NCBI GenBank assembly: GCA_038878695.1
Contig: JAVZVD010000001.1
Coordinates: 248,001-312,000, forward strand
Length of the DNA: 64,000 bases
Source: Fervidicoccaceae archaeon
GTDB taxonomy: Archaea; Thermoproteota; Thermoprotei_A; Sulfolobales; Fervidicoccaceae
Reading direction: 5' to 3'
Shown: positions 60,649 to 64,000 of the stretch, in pieces
Layout: the number at the start of each line of letters is the position of its first letter
How positions within the stretch are numbered: position 1 is the first letter of the stretch
The notes under the pieces: generated by a model
What the model was told of the DNA's origin: nothing
Seen by the model: only the letters and a program-made list of their open reading frames with translations
Database searches by the model: none
Position numbers and translations under genes: made by a program

Positions 60649-61530
60649 TTATTTCCTTATAAACTCTAATATCTTTTTTACTAGTATATTTCCTACGTTG
60701 ATCCCCGTAGCTCTCATGAACCCCTTGAACTCGGGGACCCCATTTACCTCATTGACGAGCAGAGGCCCCTCGCTCTTTGAACGCAAAATATCGACGGCTG
60801 CGTAGAAGGCCCCCACGGCCTCCGTTGCTTTGATCGAGAGCTCCGAGAGAAGCTCGAGCCCCTCCGTGCCGCTTAGGGGCTCAACCGTGCCGCCTAGAGC
60901 CACGTTAGCTCTCCACTCCTCTCGACCAGCTATGCGCTTTATGCAGCCTACGCATTCCCCGCCCACCACGATGCATCTGACATCCTCGCCACCCGTATCT
61001 ATGAAGTTCTGTATAACATGGACCTTCTCCTGCGTGCAGTGGAGCATCTCGCGGTGTTCCACCACGGTCTTGGCATCGTTGTTATCTCGAATGAGCGAGA
61101 CCATCCTGCCCCAGCTACCTATAGGGGGCTTATCGACGAGAGGCTTCTTCATTGAGAGGAGAGCTCGGAGAGCGGCGTTGCTGTGCATTGCAATGATAGA
61201 TTCTACCACTGGGATTCCGCTGCGCTTGAGACGCGAGTAAGTGAGAATCTTATCGCCACATGTGAGTATCGAGGAGCTTGAGTTTATCGAGATGCAACCT
61301 CCCGACTCGAGGACAGCGGCGGAGTACGTGGCCTTGTACATGCTGACGGGTCTTATTAGAGCCGCCCGTGCTCTGCATTCCTCCGAGCTCAGAGGCGTCT
61401 GATTGACATTGACCACGGCGACCTTGAGCCCCTCCTGTAGAAGAGCTCTCCAGATCAGCTTCTCCTCCGCTCTCACGACGTCAACAACTAACATGATGTC
61501 GAGTGCCTTCCCGGGAGAGTCAACGCTCAT
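60649..61530 (-). CDS. lysX: LysW-dependent ATP-grasp ligase (LysX/ArgX)
   Basis: 293 residues from the ATG at 61530, which overlaps the argH stop as TGATG; the ATG at 61494 is another possible start. The long frame to 62001 is a shadow of argH. ATP-grasp features: KILTYSRLKRSGIPV, DKPPIGSWGRMVSL (ATP-binding), NFIDTGGEDVRCIVVGGE and LLVNEVNGVPEFKGF (metal ligands). The enzyme attaches the gamma-carboxylate of LysW to aminoadipate (LysX) or glutamate (ArgX). Position in an arg operon supports an ArgX-like role for arginine synthesis, but the family may serve both. Confidence 0.87.
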   Translation of the reverse strand: MSVDSPGKALDIMLVVDVVRAEEKLIWRALLQEGLKVAVVNVNQTPLSSEECRARAALIRPVSMYKATYSAAVLESGGCISINSSSSILTCGDKILTYSRLKRSGIPVVESIIAMHSNAALRALLSMKKPLVDKPPIGSWGRMVSLIRDNNDAKTVVEHREMLHCTQEKVHVIQNFIDTGGEDVRCIVVGGECVGCIKRIAGREEWRANVALGGTVEPLSGTEGLELLSELSIKATEAVGAFYAAVDILRSKSEGPLLVNEVNGVPEFKGFMRATGINVGNILVKKILEFIRK

Positions 61531-62978
61531 CAACTCGCACTCCCTCGCGCGAGCTCCCTCGCTCGCCTCTTGAGCCCCTCGACCGATTCCTCGAGCCTCT
61601 TCTCGAACTCCCTCGCTCGCATCTCGTGTAAAGAGAGAGCCTCTCGCGCTCTCGACAGAGAATCTCGCAGCGCCGCTGGCGAAGGCGAGCCGAGCGAGCT
61701 CCTGAGAGAGAGCACCCAGACTGGGTCGGCTAGGCCGGAGAGCTCCATCCCGAGCTCCGAGCCAAGCGCCTCGAGGACTTTCGAACAGTCCCACCCGTGT
61801 TTTCTTAGCAGCGAGGCTATCTTGGCGTGTAGTTCCCTGAAGGGAAGACCGAGGCGCATGGAAGCGAGCTCCGCGGCCTCGACAAGTCCGCAATAAAACG
61901 ACCTCAGATAGACCTCGATCGCGGCTCTGTTCGGCTCGGCCCGACCCACGAGGTCTTCTAACACCGTCGTGGCTTCCTCGAGTAAATCGAATGCCTCCCA
62001 TACATGCTTCGTGATCTCCTGCAGATCCAAGCTATATCCCGTGGGGAGCTTGGCTTCTATCATTGAGGCGAGGAGAGGCTTGACGAGCACCTCTATGCAC
62101 CTCGCTCTCATTACTTCGACACTCGCCGGGTTTCTCTTGTGAGGCATGATACTGCTAGTCTGGACGTGGTGACTCGGGAGTTCGATGAGAGATAGTGCGG
62201 GATTGCTCCATAGATAGAAGTCCGTGGCTACTCTGCTATAGAGCACGGCTAGAGAAGCTAGGTCATGAAGGATCCTCAACACGAAGCCACGCGAGCTCGT
62301 GGAGTAAAGCGTGTTATCGATCACGCCTTCGAAGCCGAGCGAGCTAGCGAGCGCATCCCTTTCTATCGGTACAGAGGTTCCAGCGCCAGCTGCGGCTCCC
62401 AAGGGGCTCCTCAAGACGTACTTTAAATCGATTAGCGCTAACTCGCTGAGATCTCTCAGCTCCTCCTCGAGTGCGAGGAGATAATGCCCGTACGTCGAGA
62501 TCTGCGCTGGTTGGAAGTGAGTATGAAGAGGGAACGGTGTGTCGAGGAATCTTTCGGAAGTCCTCACCAACGTCTCACGCAACGAGAGTACACGGCGAAG
62601 GAGCTTCAACGTCCTCTTGGCTAGTCTGAGTCTCAGAGCTGCTGCTACGTGGTCGTTCCTGCTCCTCCCGAGAGGGGCGTAGCCCGCCGCTTCTCTCACC
62701 TTCTCTCCGAGGAGAACCTCGAGAGCCTCGTGTACATCCTCAACTATCATGTTCTCAAGTCTCAGCCTGTTCGGGTCTTCGAGCAACTCTAGGAGAGCGG
62801 ACACCAATCTCCTGCCAGGGTCGATCGGGATCAGTCCGAGCTCTATCAAGTGTATGACGTGAGCTAGCATGATCTGCACGACTTCTTCGCGAATTTCCTC
62901 GTCGACGACCACGCTGCTCGTGTACTTAGTGACAAATTCATCGCCCAAGCCGAGCGCAGCTTCTCTATACCTCCTCAT
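61530..62978 (-). CDS. argH: Argininosuccinate lyase
   Basis: 482 residues from the ATG at 62978, which overlaps the argG stop (ATGA). The fumarase/aspartase signature is SSIMPHKRNP, with GRSRNDHVA and THFQPAQ as further active-site regions. It splits argininosuccinate to arginine and fumarate. Confidence 0.95.
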   Translation of the reverse strand: MRRYREAALGLGDEFVTKYTSSVVVDEEIREEVVQIMLAHVIHLIELGLIPIDPGRRLVSALLELLEDPNRLRLENMIVEDVHEALEVLLGEKVREAAGYAPLGRSRNDHVAAALRLRLAKRTLKLLRRVLSLRETLVRTSERFLDTPFPLHTHFQPAQISTYGHYLLALEEELRDLSELALIDLKYVLRSPLGAAAGAGTSVPIERDALASSLGFEGVIDNTLYSTSSRGFVLRILHDLASLAVLYSRVATDFYLWSNPALSLIELPSHHVQTSSIMPHKRNPASVEVMRARCIEVLVKPLLASMIEAKLPTGYSLDLQEITKHVWEAFDLLEEATTVLEDLVGRAEPNRAAIEVYLRSFYCGLVEAAELASMRLGLPFRELHAKIASLLRKHGWDCSKVLEALGSELGMELSGLADPVWVLSLRSSLGSPSPAALRDSLSRAREALSLHEMRAREFEKRLEESVEGLKRRARELARGSAS

Positions 62979-64000
62979 AGGCCGACAGCTCTCCTCTTGA
63001 GGTAGGCGTCGATGCTGTGCATGCCCCAGATTTTTATGAAGCCTACGGCCTCCTCCTCCGACGGGAACCATCCCCTCTCGTAGTCCGCCTTGGTCTTCGA
63101 GTAAAGCGAGTAGGGACTCTCTCTCCCCACCACGGAGAGGGCCCCCTTATAGGCCCTGAGACTGACTCGCCCCGTGACGTAGGAGTTCATTTCCTCCGCC
63201 ATCTTTTGTATAACAGAGCGTGCTGGCTCGTACCACAGACCCTGATATACTAGGTCGCTCCACTCGAAGTCCAGCGTCCTCTTGAGCCTGTACTCACGAG
63301 GCGTCAGGACAAGCTTCTCGAGTTCTTTGTGCGCCGTGAGTAATACTGTTGCGGCGGGAGCCTCGTAGATCTCCCTCGATTTGAGTCCCACGAGCCTATT
63401 CTCTATCATATCGATCCTACCTATGGCGTGGCGCCCGGCTTCGAAGTTTAGACGAGCTATTAGCTCGTGTAGCGCGAGCCTCTCGCCGTTTAGCGCGATG
63501 GGTCTTCCTTGCGCGAATTCGAGCTCAATAGCGAGAGGGTCGTTTGGCGCCTTCTCGGGAGATATCGTCCACTCGAAGGCGTCCTCCGGTGGAGGGAGAG
63601 ACTCGTCGTCTATGGGCCCGCCCTCTACGCTCCTCGACCATAGATTTTCATCGACGCTGTACTTCTTGCTTGGATCGACCTTAATGGGCAAACCTCTCTT
63701 CTTAGCATACTCTATTTCCCAATCACGCGTTAATCTCCACATCCTAACGGGAGTTAGTATCTTAGCTCCAGGGGCTTCCACCATGAGCGTTAAGTCAAAT
63801 CTGACCTGATCGTTTCCCTTGCTGGTGGAACCGTGCGCGACCGCGTCGGCCCCCTCAAGTCTAGCAACCTCGGCTAATACCTTAGCTATGAATGGGCGAG
63901 CGAGCGCCGTGCCGAGGGGATACTTCTCCTCGTAGCAGCAGTTCAGCATTATACAGGGCAAGATGTATTTCTCCGCGAACTCGGCTACCCCATCGATCGT
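62975..64000 (-). CDS. argG: Argininosuccinate synthase, 5' end beyond window
   Basis: 342 codons visible; the frame stays open through 64000, so the N-terminal ATP-pyrophosphatase loop is outside. Present are YPLGTALARPFIA, the HGSTSKGNDQVRFDL segment, SVDENLWSRSVEGG, and the C-terminal GRESPYSLYSK. The internal ATG at 63961 is not the start. It condenses citrulline with aspartate and leads the argG-argH-lysX operon. Confidence 0.95.
   Translation of the reverse strand, partial: TIDGVAEFAEKYILPCIMLNCCYEEKYPLGTALARPFIAKVLAEVARLEGADAVAHGSTSKGNDQVRFDLTLMVEAPGAKILTPVRMWRLTRDWEIEYAKKRGLPIKVDPSKKYSVDENLWSRSVEGGPIDDESLPPPEDAFEWTISPEKAPNDPLAIELEFAQGRPIALNGERLALHELIARLNFEAGRHAIGRIDMIENRLVGLKSREIYEAPAATVLLTAHKELEKLVLTPREYRLKRTLDFEWSDLVYQGLWYEPARSVIQKMAEEMNSYVTGRVSLRAYKGALSVVGRESPYSLYSKTKADYERGWFPSEEEAVGFIKIWGMHSIDAYLKRRAVGL

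Noticed and set aside
61531-62001. N-terminal extension of the LysX frame to 450 residues
   Set aside because: It is an Arg/Ser/Gly-rich shadow of argH on the same strand; the ligase starts at the TGATG overlap.
1-64000. CRISPR array, insertion sequence, integrase or attachment site
   Set aside because: Reading the spacers and frames showed no regular direct repeats, transposase, integrase or tRNA-derived direct repeats. The tRNA-Leu 3' end is not repeated in the window as far as I can see.

Overview
The window is one dense stretch of archaeal chromosome. It encodes FttA (aCPSF1), an archaeal proteasome beta subunit, PCNA, RadA, archaeal DnaG, an Lhr-type helicase, Lsm, L37e and S25e, a tRNA-Leu with an intron, and LysW-type amino-acid biosynthesis. 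S25e, a ThrRS editing protein without a catalytic core, and Ced-like DNA-import genes point to a hyperthermophilic crenarchaeote (Thermoproteota), most likely Desulfurococcales-like. TTG and GTG starts are very common, genes are packed with 1-30 nt spacers or 4-nt overlaps, and I see no IS elements, CRISPR arrays or proviral genes.

Layout. 1-416: the edge of a HIT hydrolase gene. 540-6113 (minus): a compact operon of two membrane-associated VirB4/HerA-type ATPases, a multi-pass protein with a large extracytoplasmic domain, a two-helix pilin-like protein and a small acidic protein; this resembles the crenarchaeal Ced/VirB-like DNA import machinery. 6159-17591: information processing and housekeeping (Lhr helicase, PCNA, riboflavin reductase, L37e-Lsm, PUA protein, FttA-proteasome beta, E1-like enzyme, tRNA endonuclease, PhoU-like protein). 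17591-28955: glycyl-tRNA synthetase, deoxyribose-phosphate aldolase, small zinc proteins, a third HerA/VirB4-type ATPase (CedB-like), GlmS with a nucleotidyltransferase-like hexapeptide protein, the ThrRS editing protein and RadA. 29353-33563: a SPOUT methyltransferase followed by L3-L4-L23-L2, where the ribosomal operon stops and an unknown 82-residue protein follows. 33663-34673: a decayed geranylgeranyl reductase pseudogene. 34734-47583: acylphosphatase, CYTH protein, ValRS, SufS, TyrRS, DnaG, Tmk, M20 peptidase, NadE, TatD-like hydrolase, PepQ, a winged-helix protein and S25e. 47633-48377: a phosphoesterase and tRNA-Leu.

48503-54587 is the most striking region: a tight operon of a DUF1512 membrane protein, a membrane-anchored zinc-ribbon protein, five consecutive CBS-only proteins (about 18 CBS domains in all) and a Mut7-C RNase-like protein. 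Nothing else in the operon looks like a classical CBS-regulated enzyme or channel, so this may be an undescribed multi-subunit nucleotide-sensing assembly at the membrane. 54581-64000: GMP synthase, AMMECR1, DNA ligase, UMP kinase, UbiX, then a coupled argG-argH-lysX/argX operon whose argG gene runs off the window.

Start sites, promoters and RNA structures were read by eye. Family names come from recognisable motifs; no database search or structure prediction was run.
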